In this document: positions 43,413 through 54,433 of the stretch, piece after piece
How positions within the stretch are numbered: the stretch's first letter is position 1
How the letters are laid out: each line of letters begins with the position of its first letter
NCBI GenBank assembly: GCA_011503125.2
Contig: WWBZ02000016.1
Location: 3,596,001-3,660,000 of the forward strand
Source: Botryosphaeria dothidea
Taxonomy: Eukaryota > Ascomycota > Dothideomycetes > Botryosphaeriales > Botryosphaeriaceae
DNA length: 64,000 nt
Direction of reading: 5' to 3'
Position numbers and translations under genes: made by a program
The notes under the pieces: generated by a model
What the model was told of the DNA's origin: nothing
The model's input: only the letters and a program-made list of their open reading frames with translations
Database searches by the model: none

Positions 43413-44832
43413 TATGAGGCTTGATCAGACCTGTGCCGAGCCTCTTGCTGGGGACATTATGTTTGGAGCTGACCGTCGCACCCTCCATCTACAGATCCAG
43501 TCCAGCCGTGTATACCGTGGTGTGTGGATATGTCTTTTGCCCAAGTATTTTAGCTAGCTTCCTGAACGTACCAATCAGATCTTCGCACAAAGCTGCAGTA
43601 AGGTCACTGGCCCTTTTACCTCACCTTCACTAGATTCAAGTGTGACCATTATATCTTTACAGCGATATACCTGAGAGGAATGCACTTTAGCTTACTTACA
43701 AGTTCGAACGGAGGTAGATTGTAAGGCGAGGGAGGACGATCTTGGGAGCAAAGGTCTCAGCTGAGCGCTCCTGCAATAACCCGTCAGGAAAGCAAGATAT
43801 TACTTTTATTCCTCGACCTTTAGGTACTCTGATAGGCGCCGTATGGTTGAAAGCCAGGTTATCTTGCCCTCAAATACAGTCTTTCTCCTGTCATTGTTTT
43901 CTAATCTCTTTGCATGTACAGTTGAGAATATTCGAGGGTTATCAGATAGTAGCATTTTAGTGGATGCTGCTACCCGAAAACATTTTGCCGCTGTTGTTTC
44001 AAGATCGGACGCGAGGAGGGATATGAATCACCCAATCTGGTGTTCTAAGAATAAATTCGTTTTCTCATCCTGGAAATCCCTTCAAAAAGATCCAGCTACA
44101 ACGAGATTAGTCTGCACATGAGACAGACGAACAACACTGTGTAACGCTCTGACGACGACAGCGGGACGCCCCTTTCAATATCTCCTTCACAACGCCTGAC
44201 AAGCAACCGCTCCGCGACACGGCTACCCGGCTCTCTCCGCCAAACTTCGTCCCCCCACGGTCTTCGGCCGAGCTCACCGCGTGCCCGTGCGACCCCTACA
44301 GCCTCCGACAACGCACCATCACAGACTCAAATAGAAGCCGCGGTGGAGTGACGATAGGGTTCGGCTCCAGGTTTCGGCACTTGGTATACGTGGGTCCGGC
44401 AGTTGGCTGTGGGTCGTATTTCCCTCCCACGGCCCTTCCCGGTCACTCGTTCTGAGTTGATGGAATGTTTTTTTTATCGCGCAGCTCGTCGTTTCGGCCT
44501 GTTCGGTCGGCGGGTGTGGCGCGCGCCCAGAAAAAAAAAGCCTCGATCTCTGTGCATCTCGCGCTTGGAGCATGGGGTGACGTCAGGAGAGACAACCCAT
44601 CTTTGACAATCGTCGTCATCTGGTGCGCCTTAGCGCTGTTGCGTTTACCGTGATACGAGGGCGAGATAACGGTCATGGAGGTTATATAAGCCGGGAGCCC
44701 GGGATTGCTTGCTGCACGTTCTGTGTAGATCATTGCATTCCGCATTTCATCCTTGTTACCAGGAAGAACACTTTATATCAAAAGACAATTACTATCGTCA
44801 AAGGTTGATAGACGCATATTTCACATTACATC
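43413..44832. other. Intergenic, promoter of the decarboxylase at its right end
   Basis: No gene supported in these 1.4 kb. The final 200 bp contain the TATA-like element described separately. Confidence 0.5.
44683..44690 (+). promoter_or_regulatory. TATA box of the phenolic acid decarboxylase gene
   Basis: TATATAAG lies about 145 nt upstream of the ATG at 44833, in a position normal for a fungal TATA element with a leader of about 100 nt. Confidence 0.45.
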
Positions 44833-45506
44833 ATGGACGCCGAGACGAGACCGCAATGGGAGAAAGATTTGAAGGACCTGCACATGGTCTACGACTACAA
44901 CGCAAAGGACGAGCAAGGCAACTCGGAGAAATGGAGATATGAAATTTGGTTCCAGATGGAGGTGAGTTGACATTGATGAAGTGGCTTGCAGGAGAAGCAT
45001 TCCGCTGATAAAGACAAGGATCGCGTTGTATACGCAATTCACGGCGGACCAATGGCCGGTCGTATCAATTACCAGACGTGCAGTTTCCAATGCATCCGCC
45101 CGGGAGAGCTATGGCAGTGCAATTGGCTAGAAGGTAGGCCCAATGCAATACAGCAGATTTGAAGCATGGCTAAGCGCTGTAAATACAGAAACTGGCACGA
45201 TTGTTTCCCTTGTCTTCGATATCCCCAACAAGAAGATCACCACGTTGATAGCCTTTTCAAAGGGTAATAATTCCTTGCCAGTACCGAGATGATTGCAACT
45301 GACATGGATACGCAGGGCACTGGGAGCATGCTGAAGAAGCGCATGGCGATAAGCGAAACCCAAAGGATTTCGAAAGATGGAGGGGATTGGCCAGGATAGG
45401 ATGCCACATCGACCGCAAAATGCTCCCGGAACAGGCCGACATCCATGAGGTCTTTTATGGCAAGGGCGACCTCGAGCCTATCGAACATGACTGGCCCACT
45501 TTGTAG
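44833..45506 (+). CDS. Phenolic acid decarboxylase (PAD family)
   Basis: Model: exons 44833-44961, 45019-45133, 45189-45263, 45316-45506 with introns of 57, 55 and 52 nt, 169 aa, the normal PAD length. Spliced blocks follow the lipocalin-like PAD fold in order: HMVYDYN (the two active-site Tyr), WRYEIWF, VYAIHGGPMAGRINYQ (Arg of the active site), ELWQCNWLEETGTIVSLVF (active-site Glu before TG), IAFSKGHWEH and HEVFYGKGD. The family converts ferulic and p-coumaric acid to vinyl phenols without cofactor in the cytosol, a way of coping with plant phenolics. PADs occur in bacteria and scattered fungi, so transfer is possible but not shown here. It lies at the border of the accessory island. Confidence 0.9.
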
Positions 45507-45564
45507 AGATAGGAAACGAAGTCGTTTTTGAAGACCCTCCATCTCCTGATGGCCCCTGCCACAA

Positions 45565-46768
45565 TTATTCATCAGCATCGAGTCTGGAGAACTTTCTCTT
45601 TGAGGCTGTAGGTTCTTGAGACATTTGCCGCTTTCGGTGAGCAGATTGCTTGTCGTATAGCTCTGCCCTCTTTTGCTTCATGTGCCGCTGGTGCGATTCC
45701 GGGACAAATGAACGGATGTTCTTCACATGAGCCTCCGCAAACAGTCTGAAATATTTGTTTTTTGTGCAATATGAATGTTCACAGACACCTAAACTGTATT
45801 GTTCTTGAGTATTCCCAAGACCGCAGACCACAATATCACCTAGCGATTTGCTCAGGCTTTCAACGCTATCATATATTTCTGTGGCGTCTGTCTTCTGCAG
45901 GTCAAGGCCCCTCCTTTGCAACGCGAAGATGAGAGAGCCGAAGCACACTGCATCGCATCTGGCTGCATCTTTCGAATGAGCTTCCTTTGCGAAAGTGCAA
46001 CAGTAATTTCTGGACGTCTTGTTGGATTTCAAACATTCATCCACCCGCTGGTAGGGGTACTCCAGCAATCTCCTGATCGTGCGCAGTCGTGTCTTCAGAA
46101 TGCTATCTTCTCCATGCATCAGCAAATATTGTTCCATGTTCCAATCTAAGTACTCTAGCCTCACCGATGATTTCTGGAGGGAAGAAGTCAATATCATTGC
46201 ATGGGTGTAAGATCCGGCCAGCCGGTGTCGCGTATTGTCCTTCCTTGTTGATAGATACTTGACGAACCAGGCGTAGTACAATCGTCTCAAACATTTCTTC
46301 GTCCCCAAATGCCCATGCAACAAATAGCAGCTCCTCATATCCAGGTTCTTCTATCCAGGACTGGGCGGCGTCGAGCCATCCTCGCACCCAAGGACGCACC
46401 ATCTTCGTTGCTCTGTACTTCTCGGTCAAGATGGCGACGTGAAGAAGGCCATGGAAGGTCAGCACCGTCGGTACGCGTTCGAAGCGGAAGTGCGCAATGT
46501 TGAGCAAAATGGCGAGACCTTCTGGGTCATCGTCGGGCAGAGGAATGACGCGGTCTGCACGGGTCCCCTCGTTGAAGGGGCTGTTCGGGTTTAGCATAAC
46601 CTTCCAGGCGCTGGAGACGAGCGACATGGCTTTCCAGGAAACCACAATGATTCTCTCGTCGCTGTCTGGATTGAGCAGAAGTTGCGTGTCGCCATCTTCA
46701 TCAAAGTAGATGACGGAAGTGGTGCTCCCGTCGGGGGTTTCGGGGGTTAAGGTCCGTTGGGGATCCAT
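45565..46768 (-). CDS. BTB/POZ-domain protein, paralogue 2
   Basis: Model: exons 46768-46165 and 46106-45565, intron 58 nt (GTGAGG donor, GCTGAT branch, GAAG acceptor), 381 aa. Intron position and phase equal those of paralogues 1 and 3, following the conserved FFPPEIIG. BTB core: GDTQLLLNPDSDERIIVVSW (about 27-46), then PDDDPEGLAILLNIAHFRFERVP. After the intron come SILKTRLRTIRRLL, a CDAVCFGSLIFAL helix and a basic tail with HQRHMKQKRAEL and KRKFSRLD, possibly nuclear. No stop or frameshift, so this is the intact member. It is convergent with the decarboxylase, 58 bp between stops. Function unknown beyond BTB-type protein interaction. Confidence 0.85.
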
Positions 46769-47164
46769 TGTGGTCGACGCCGCTAGGAAAGGTTAGACTT
46801 CCGGGAGGACGGTTTGTGGCTGATCGAATGGCTTGCAGGATCGATGTACTGTTGGGCGGAAGGTGGAGGAAGAAAGAGTCGCGTCCTGACGCGAGGGAAA
46901 CGCGTCGGAAATTGCCTCGCGCGATTGCAGGGATCATACGCATTGCCTCTTTCCTCCCCCATCCTCAACCTTGACCTGTCATAAAAAGCAAAATGCTAAT
47001 CCCAACCGAATCAAGACCCGGGCGGTTGGATCTGTGGGCAAGAAAGCATCCCTGGTTGATCAAGGAATTGATGTGACGGTGTGTATCAACTGAAGATCAA
47101 ACATTCCACTATCGATGTCTGCTTTTCCAACGAAAGCTTTGAGCCTGTTTTTTCGGCTTCTCTA
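46769..47164. other. Intergenic between two BTB paralogues
   Basis: About 400 bp between the start of paralogue 2 and the stop of paralogue 3. No feature recognised; it should hold the promoter of paralogue 2. Confidence 0.5.
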
Positions 47165-48437
47165 TCAACCTTCTCCAGCGTCTCCATTCTCCGTCGCTGC
47201 TTCTGAATCATCAGTTTCTCCTTCTGAATCCTCTGTTTCTCTCTCCGAACCCTCCGTTTCCTCTTCCGAATCATCTTGCTCCTCCCGCTCTGTCCCGCTT
47301 CCATCGTGCTGTGATCCTTCTGACAGCTCCTCCCACTTTCTCTTACGGCAATTGGTCTGGAAACTACCCGCCAGGTCGGCCCGCTTTCGTCTCATATGGC
47401 GTTTGTGGCAGACCAGCGCCACGGGACCGATTTTCAACAGAATCCCCTTCGCAGCATCTTTCATCTTCCTCGCCGGTGCGTCGCATGTAGCGTGTCGGGA
47501 TCCTGAGCCTTCCCGGAATCGGATATGATTACGCGGATCGAACACCTCCATGGTCTTTAGCTTGTCTTGAAACTCTTGCAGGCTCATGCGGAGGTCCGAA
47601 GCAGCTTTAAGATTTGGCGAAATCCCTTGACGTAAGAGACCAAGAACCAAAGACCCGAACATGAAGGCATCGCACGCATGGCCCGTCCGTTCTACACGGC
47701 AGCGCGTCTTCTGCTCCGCAGCCGCTTCGGGAAACGCATCCACCTCTACGTGTACTTTTTTCACAAGACGGCACAAAGCCTTTTCTCGCGCTTGCAGGAT
47801 GCTCTCTAGAATCTCACGGTCAGCTGAGACGGATTATAGGGAATCCTGGCCCCGTACCAATGATACCAGGAGGGAAATGGCTCTCATCGCTCAGCGGATC
47901 CAACACCTTCCCTCGGGCATTCACGCATTATCCCTGCTCGTCCACGCTGACTTTCATGACAAGACTCTTCGCCACCCTCTCGAACGTCTCGTCCTCCCCG
48001 AAAGCCCAAGCAATCCACAGCCACTCCTCGTATCCCGCGCGCTCGGCCAGCTTTCGTGTCCCTTTCATCCAACCACGATACCACGGCCGCACGATCTTGG
48101 TAGCACCGTACTTCTCGGTCAGAACGGCCACCGAGAGCAGGGTTCGAAAGTTTAGGCGGTGCGGGACGCGGTTGAAGTGCAGGTGCGCTATGTTCAGGAT
48201 GATGGTGAGGCCCTCTGGGTCGTCGCCGGGGAGGCTGATCCGGCCATCTTGGTTCGCCTCTTTGAAAGGGTCGTCCGGGGAGAGCATGCGGTCCCAGGCG
48301 TCGCAGACGGCGCCCACGGCTTTGTAAGATACGACGAAGATGCGAGGCTCGCTTTCTGGGTCGAGAAGGAGCCGCGTGTCGCCGTTTCGGTCGAAGTATG
48401 TAATCTCCGGTTCAGGCGGTTTGGTTTCTGAACCCAT
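47165..48437 (-). pseudogene. BTB/POZ-domain protein, paralogue 3, with premature TAA
   Basis: Model: exons 48437-47858 and 47805-47165, intron 52 nt with CTGAC branch, 406 codons. ATG at 48437 (MGSETKPPEPEITYFDRNGD) matches the paralogue starts. The frame has one in-frame TAA at about 47928, after VSVDEQG, where paralogue 2 has KEGQYATP; beyond it the same frame continues through KVLDPLSDESHFPPGIIG to the conserved intron. CAA to TAA is the expected RIP change. Exon 2 is fully open: CDAFMFGSLVLGLL, CHKRHMRRKRADL, and a long acidic tail of SEE/SEGE repeats (residues 345-405). It is either a recent pseudogene or yields a BTB-only protein of 169 aa. Confidence 0.8.
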
Positions 48438-48987
48438 TGCTGGGCGTTGTTTGTGAAGAGCCGGAATGCTGTGGACGCGTGTTTCTGGCAAGGCGGAAGA
48501 GACTTGGGCGTCTTGGGCTGTGATGAAGTTATTGAGATGTTGAGGAAGCTTGAACGCGCTCAGAGGGACGCGACAGATACCCCCCTCGTACATTGGCAGG
48601 GGTACTTTGCGGTGTGATCACATACAGATACCCTGGTGATGCGATAGATCGCAACACCACCGTTGCACAGGGTATCTGTAATCGCCACATCTTGGTCGAA
48701 CACTTGGATTCCTGAATCTATCCAGCGAAGGAACTTGAATGATGGTATCAAAAGGCTGATGGCCTCATCTTTGCATTGAGCAATGGTATGTGATCATCGA
48801 CATGCTTGTAAAGCCGCTTGAAAGATAAATTTTGGCTGACTCCAAACCACGACCTCCCAGTCCTTGCGTACCAGCCAACCCGGCAGCGTTCTGGTAGAGA
48901 GTTACTCATGATAAAGAGACATCTCCAGCAGTCGTCCCACAGCCGCAATACATCGAAAACATTCTCTCCCCTTGATCCAACCCCACC
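48438..48987. other. Intergenic, no supported gene
   Basis: About 550 bp between BTB paralogue 3 and the 3' end of the His-rich protein gene. No feature recognised. Confidence 0.5.
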
Positions 48988-50879
48988 TCAAAACCTCAAC
49001 GCCACCACCCCAGCCCTCGCAGCATCTACTTTCTTCCCCTTCAACCACTCCGCCCCCATCTTCCCCACGCCCAGCCCGCCATTGACCACCAAACTCACGC
49101 TCCGCCCTAGTAGCTCCATATACTTCGCCCTTACCCTCTCGTGCACGTGCTCCACGCTTAACTGCGCGTCTAGCCACTCGCACACCTCGCGATGCTGCCT
49201 CGCGGGACTGTAACCCGACGACCTCGCATCCACCATCTGCGCCAGCGTCCACGGGCTCCAGGCCAGGACGGGCACGCCGGCGTCGTTGGTGGCGCGCTGC
49301 TTGTCCTTGCTCGAGCTCCACGACGCCGCCGAGGCGGCGGTGCTGGAGCGGGACAGCGGCGGCGTGGAGAGCGGCGTCGCGCTCGAGGGCGGCTGTTGCT
49401 TCTTGACGGGCACGACGAGGGCCGGGCAGCCGTCGAAGAGGTGGAAGTGCAGGGTGCCGCAGCCGGGGCGGCGCGAGGTCGACCACATGTTGGCGCGGAA
49501 GGGCGCGATGGCGGTGAAGAGCAGGACGAGGCGCGGGGTCGGGAAGGCGTGGCGCGGGTTCGGGTCGCAGAGGGAGAGGACGGAGGGGCTGGCGGAGAGG
49601 AGGGTTTGGGCGAGGGAGGCGTCGGCTGTTTTGGGGCCATGTCAGTTCATGAGCGGTTGAGAGGAGCACCGGTGGGGTAGGAGACTTTACATTTGAGGAA
49701 TGGACCCCAGAACTCTGCCATTGCGAAGTCGAGTTCTCGGGGGATCTCGGGGGTTCTTCCGCTTGCGAAGAGATATGGACAGAACCAGCCTTTGGCGCAG
49801 CTCCCTTGGTCTCTGGCTGGACGCTGCCCCTTGAAGTTCAAGTCCGCATTCACGCCCATGAGTTTGTGCTTCACCTGCACGCGCAACGTTTTCACATCGC
49901 TCGTCGTGATGAGCTTGTCTTCCTCCGGCATCAACCGCTCCAGTATGCCCACGTCGATCGCCTGCTCCACGACTTGGAAGACCGCCAGCTTCACTGCCAT
50001 ACTCTCTTTGATTGCATCCGCAGCACCTGACACCACATCCGAGACAAAGTGATCAGAGCCAAACGCGTCTGAGATCAACGTGTCGATGCCCTCGACCATG
50101 GGCCCGCCAGCGGCCGAGAAAGCGGCGAAGAGGATGGCATCGCGGTAACGAACATTGGGAACAATGACCGCGCTATTGTCTCCCCAAGGAGAAAGCACAC
50201 GGTGCTTTTTGATGGCTGCGGAGGTGGTACCGACACCAGCGCGGGCCATACGACCCATGAGGGTATCACCGAAGAAGCGGGTGACTGTACTCGTCTTGAC
50301 CTCGTCCGGCTTGATTTCTGGTTTAGGATGGTGCTTGTGCTTGTGCCTTCGCCTGTGCTTGTGTTTGTGCTTGTGTCTGTTCTTATGCTTGCCCTGGTGG
50401 CTCTCATGGTCGAGGTGAAGAGTTGGCTCGGAGTAGGTCGTCACGGCGTAAAGAGACTGGTCAAGATCGTCGGAATCATAGTCCTCAGGAGCAGAACTGT
50501 CATGATGGCGGGCGGCAACTTCTGGGCGAAGAGGAAGCGTGGATGAAAGGTGTTCGATTTCTTCAGGTGGTAGTTGCTCAACAATCTGTAGGATAATCTG
50601 CTGCTTCTCGAGGGGAAGATTTTCGAAAGCCTCTTCTGGCGATCTATGGACGTGGCTGGGGTCAATTGAGCTTTGTGATTGTTGATAGGTGTTTATGTTA
50701 GAGTATATTTGTTCTTGCAACCAGTATGCTGCAGCCAAGTATTGCTGGATGGTCTCGGCTGGAACAGAAGAGAGAATTTGTGAGGCCTGGGTGGTCTTTG
50801 TCGCTGACATATAGGGATCTATATCATCTCGAAGCTCGGCTAGCTCATAAGGAGCCGGGAAATCCATATATCCAGCCAT
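48988..50879 (-). CDS. Hypothetical protein with a His/Lys-rich segment
   Basis: Model: exons 50879-49691 and 49625-48988, intron 65 nt (GTAAAG donor, ACTGAC branch), 608 aa. Residues 40-115 are helical and Gln-rich. Residues 161-185 are almost all His, Lys and Arg (HKHKHKHRRRHKHKHH), a possible metal-binding or nuclear-retention patch. Residues 200-360 form a well-ordered region with RFFGDTLMGRMARAGVGTTS, a hydrophobic ILFAAFSAAGGPMVEGID stretch and helices. The C-terminal 210 residues hold GWFCPYLF, CGTLHFHLFDG and VCEWLDAQLSVEHVHERV. I do not recognise any of these domains. No signal peptide. Likely a lineage-specific fungal protein. Confidence 0.75.
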
Positions 50880-51673
50880 CCTGATGGCTGGCAGAATCAG
50901 AAGTTTGCAATGGACAAGAAATCAAAAGAGAATGAGAACTAAAACGGGTTATTAAATTGAGACCAGTGTATCTATCATTTTGGAAAAAAAAAGATAAGAT
51001 GAAGAAATCAAAACAAATCGGATGGATGGGAAACGAAGTCGAAGGATTGGGTGCTTGAGTGACGCGAATTCTCGGATTCACAGAGGAGTCTCGTGTTCGT
51101 TTAGGTATACTTAGATACAGGCCCTGCATGATAAGCGCGGGCCTTGCTTACACGCCAGGCTGGCCTCAACGATAGTTTTACGATACTAATTGGTGAAGCA
51201 GACTCAGCCGGGCCTATTTCAACATGCATACCTGGCTCGTGCCACAAGACGGTGAGCCAGGCAAAGTCATGGGGCATGGTATCGAACGGTTGGATGGCAG
51301 GGGAACGTGATGATCTGGACAAGCTGGTTCAAGCTCGGATGGCCCGGACAAGCGTTTCTTGATGAGACTTGGGTCTCTTGTTGCGGCCTGGCGGCTCGGG
51401 CACAGTCGATCTTTTTTGGGATGCCAAGATCATGGGGGCAGCATGTGGTAGAGTCCAGGACGGGAGCTGACGTGGACAAAGACGGGAGTTTGATTGCTGT
51501 CGGCGAGTGGGCGGAGGAGGGCGGAGGAGAGCGGGCGGGCGGGATCAGCGCGGGGCTGTTTGCGGGCCCGCGCCGTAGTTCAACAATGCCATCACCACAA
51601 AGAGCTCCCGCCAGCACTACAACCCCTGCTCTCAACTCCTCCATCCCTCAAACACACCTCACACGCCTCCAGG
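50880..51673. other. Divergent intergenic region
   Basis: About 800 bp between two divergent genes. The last 150 bp before 51674 are pyrimidine-rich promoter-like sequence. No gene supported. Confidence 0.5.
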
Positions 51674-52710
51674 ATGCCAGACTACGCCGAGTCAGACGAG
51701 TGGAAGGACGTCGAGCCCATCCCGCTGGACGAGGGCGGCCCCAACGCCCTGGCTGCCATCGCATACCCAGAGGAATATGAAGAGGCCATGAGCTACCTGC
51801 GCGCCATCATGGCCAAGAACGAGATGAGCGACCGCGCTCTGGACCTGACCGAGGACATCATCCACTACAACCCGGCCCACTACACTGTCTGGTGCATCTC
51901 CAACACCCGTGAAACCAACCCCGCCATCGCTGGCTGACCCTACTCCCACAGGCTGTACCGCGCCAAGATCGTGCTCGCCCTCGGTAAAGACCTCCGCAAA
52001 GAGCTCGACTGGCTCAACGCCGCCGCCCTCAAGAACCTCAAGAACTACCAGATCTGGCACCACCGCCAGACCATCGTCGACAACCTGGCTGACCCGACCG
52101 GCGAGCAGGAGTTCATAGCCCGCATGCTGACTAAGGATTCTAAGAACTACCACGTCTGGAGCTACCGCCAGTGGCTGGTTGGCCGCTTCGACCTGTGGGA
52201 CAAGGGCGAGATCGAGGCCGTCGAGGCTCTGCTTCGCGAGGATGTCCGTAACAACTCGGCCTGGAACCACCGCTGGTTCCTGGTCTTTGGTGGAAACTCG
52301 GACAACTTTTCGGAAAAGAAGGTGCTGGATAGGGAGATGGAGTATGCTTCGCATTCGTTTTACATGGAAGCGGTACATGCTGACTTTTTTCTAGTTACGC
52401 CAAAGCTGCCATCAAGCTTGCTCCCCAAAATCAGAGCCCATGGAACTACCTTCGCGGCCTCGTGCGCCATGCCAAACTGCCTCTCTCAACACTCAAGGAG
52501 GTCGCACTGCAGTATGCCTCGGTGGATAAGCCTGATGAGATCAGCTCAACTCACGCTCTGGATCTGCTTGCCGACATTTATTCGGAAGAAAGCAGCAAGG
52601 AGGATGCGGCCAAGGCATTGGATCTGCTGGCCACGCGCTATGACCCTATCCGGGAGAACTACTGGAACTACCGGAAGTCGCTCTTAGACCAGCCAAAAGT
52701 AGTTGCATGA
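51674..52710 (+). CDS. RAM2: Protein farnesyltransferase / geranylgeranyltransferase type I alpha subunit
   Basis: Model: exons 51674-51891, 51952-52341, 52395-52710, introns 60 and 53 nt, 307 aa. The protein shows the PPTA helical-hairpin repeats, each with the invariant Trp: NPAHYTVWLYRAKIVLAL, NYQIWHHRQTIVDNL, NYHVWSYRQWLVGRF, NSAWNHRWFLVFG, SPWNYLRGLVRH and NYWNYRKSLL. The alpha subunit is shared by farnesyl- and geranylgeranyltransferase I, which prenylate CaaX proteins such as Ras and Rho in the cytosol; it is essential in yeast. The start matches the family (acidic, DEWKDVEPIP). Intron 2 uses GTATGC within the sequence that would otherwise read on as a false exon. Confidence 0.95.
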
Positions 52711-52936
52711 ACTCGTTTGCTACCTGAGAGCCTTGTATGATACCCCCCTCTTTCCGAAATGAAATCCAAAAGCCATCTTGTCACTATATCAGGTTTTGAT
52801 ATTCGGAAAAGAGTTATTGATTCGTAAGGACTGTTTGCATCTTTATCCTGTTCTAAGTAACCCAGAAAACTAACCCAACGCCGATTGACTAAGAGATATA
52901 CTCAATCTTCCGTGTTCTTCTGTTCCCATCTGCTCA

Positions 52937-54433
52937 TCATTTGTGACCAGGAGCGGTCGACTCGCTGGGAACATCCGCATTGTGCGGCATCTCCTTCTCA
53001 ACGTCGCCATACTCCTTCCTCCACTGGTGCAACTTCTCAACCGTCACATCGTTCCCACCGCACAGCACAATCACCACCTTGCTGTCCTTGGTCAACTTCT
53101 TCCCCACCGCCTTCTCTAGCCGGCCATCATAGCACAACGCGACATTTACGCCACAAGCCAGCTCAACCATCAGCCGCTCATCATCCGCCAAGCGCCAGCA
53201 CCCCATGGCCGCCTCGCGATCGTCCAACACGACGCTCCTGACGTTCTTCCTCTCCCTCGCCAGCCTGAACGTCTCTTCGCTCACCCGCCTCGCGCCGAGA
53301 CTCTTCGCCTCGCTCCCAATCCTCTCCAGACTCACCAGCTCCCCGGCCTCCAACGCCTTGGCCAGCGAATCCGTGCCCCTCGTCTCCATGGCCAAAACAC
53401 TGCATTCCTCGCCCCAGCCCACCTCGTCCATGGCGGCGCACACGCCGTTCAGCAGCCCGCCGCCGCCGACGGAGCACACGATGGCGGCGGGCGCGCCCCT
53501 GCCCTCGCCGCGCTCGGCCATCTGCGCCGCCACCTCGTGCACGACGCTGCCGTTGCCCGCCCAGATGTCCGGGTGGTCGAACGGCGGCACGTAGACGCCG
53601 TGCGGGTCGCGCGGCAGCAGCTCGCGCTGCAGGTACTCGCCCGCCTCGCCGAGGTCCTTGCCCTGCACGACGACGTCGTGCGCGCCGGCGCCGCGCAGCT
53701 TCGCGAGCATCCCGGGCGACGTGGTTGTCGGGCAGACGACGGTGGCGGGGCGGCCGAGCGTCACGGCTGCCGCGACACTAGCGAACAGAAGCAAGTCAGC
53801 ATGATGGGGGATGGGCCGGGGGAGAGGGGCGTGCTTACCAGGCCAACCCAGCGTTACCGCCCGACGAGGCGTAGAAGTGGACGCTGTTGGGGTCCGGGTG
53901 CTCGGAGAGCCGGCACAGCAGGTAGTGCCCGATGCCGCGGGACTTGAAGGAGCCCGAGGGCTGCAGGAGCTCGAGCTTGAGGAAGACTCTGCTTCTGCGA
54001 TTTAGTACCCGTATCTAAAGGGGGGTATGGTTTTGTTGAATTGGGCGGGTTGTTGTGGGGGGGGGGGGGGGCGTGGGGTGGGGATGAGGGTTGACATCAG
54101 GGTGTGCGACAGGGTCTTTTGATGATTAAGATGATGAACATCGAAACACAGGGTGAGTTATTGGAGAAGAAGATATTGTCTTGAAGAAACTTGATGTCAA
54201 GAGAGGTTGTTGTTGGTAGGGTAAATGTTTCACGGCGACGAAAGGCAAGCATGTTTGGGTGTAGAAGGGAATAAAAAAGCTGTTCGACCGTACCATCCCG
54301 CTGCGCGTGAGAGCGCGGTTGACTCCATGAGTGGAGTGAGGTTCCATGGTTTGGCTGATGGTGTGAGGCAGACGGTAGGGGGAGAGGAGGAGGCGAGTGC
54401 CGTAGCACACTCGGTGAGCGCGATTGATCCCAT
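52937..54433 (-). CDS. L-serine / L-threonine dehydratase (PLP fold II)
   Basis: Model: exons 54433-54294, 53991-53839, 53777-52937, 377 aa. Intron 1 is unusually long (302 nt) and contains a 15-G run; intron 2 is 61 nt. The joints give LSRAAGCRVFLKLELLQPSGSFKSRG and SGGNAGLACVAAAVTLG, exactly as in the family. PLP lysine lies in GSFKSRG, the phosphate-binding loop is SVGGGGLLNG, and a Cys (VIVLCGGN) sits near the C-terminus as in yeast-type enzymes. The enzyme deaminates serine to pyruvate or threonine to 2-oxobutyrate in the cytosol. N-terminal 28 residues are less certain; an alternative start inside exon 1 is possible. Confidence 0.88.
54057..54071 (+). repeat. Poly-G tract (15 G) inside an intron
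   Basis: Fifteen G in a row on the plus strand (C-run in the transcript of the dehydratase gene), within its long first intron. Length may vary or be a sequencing artefact. Confidence 0.85.
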
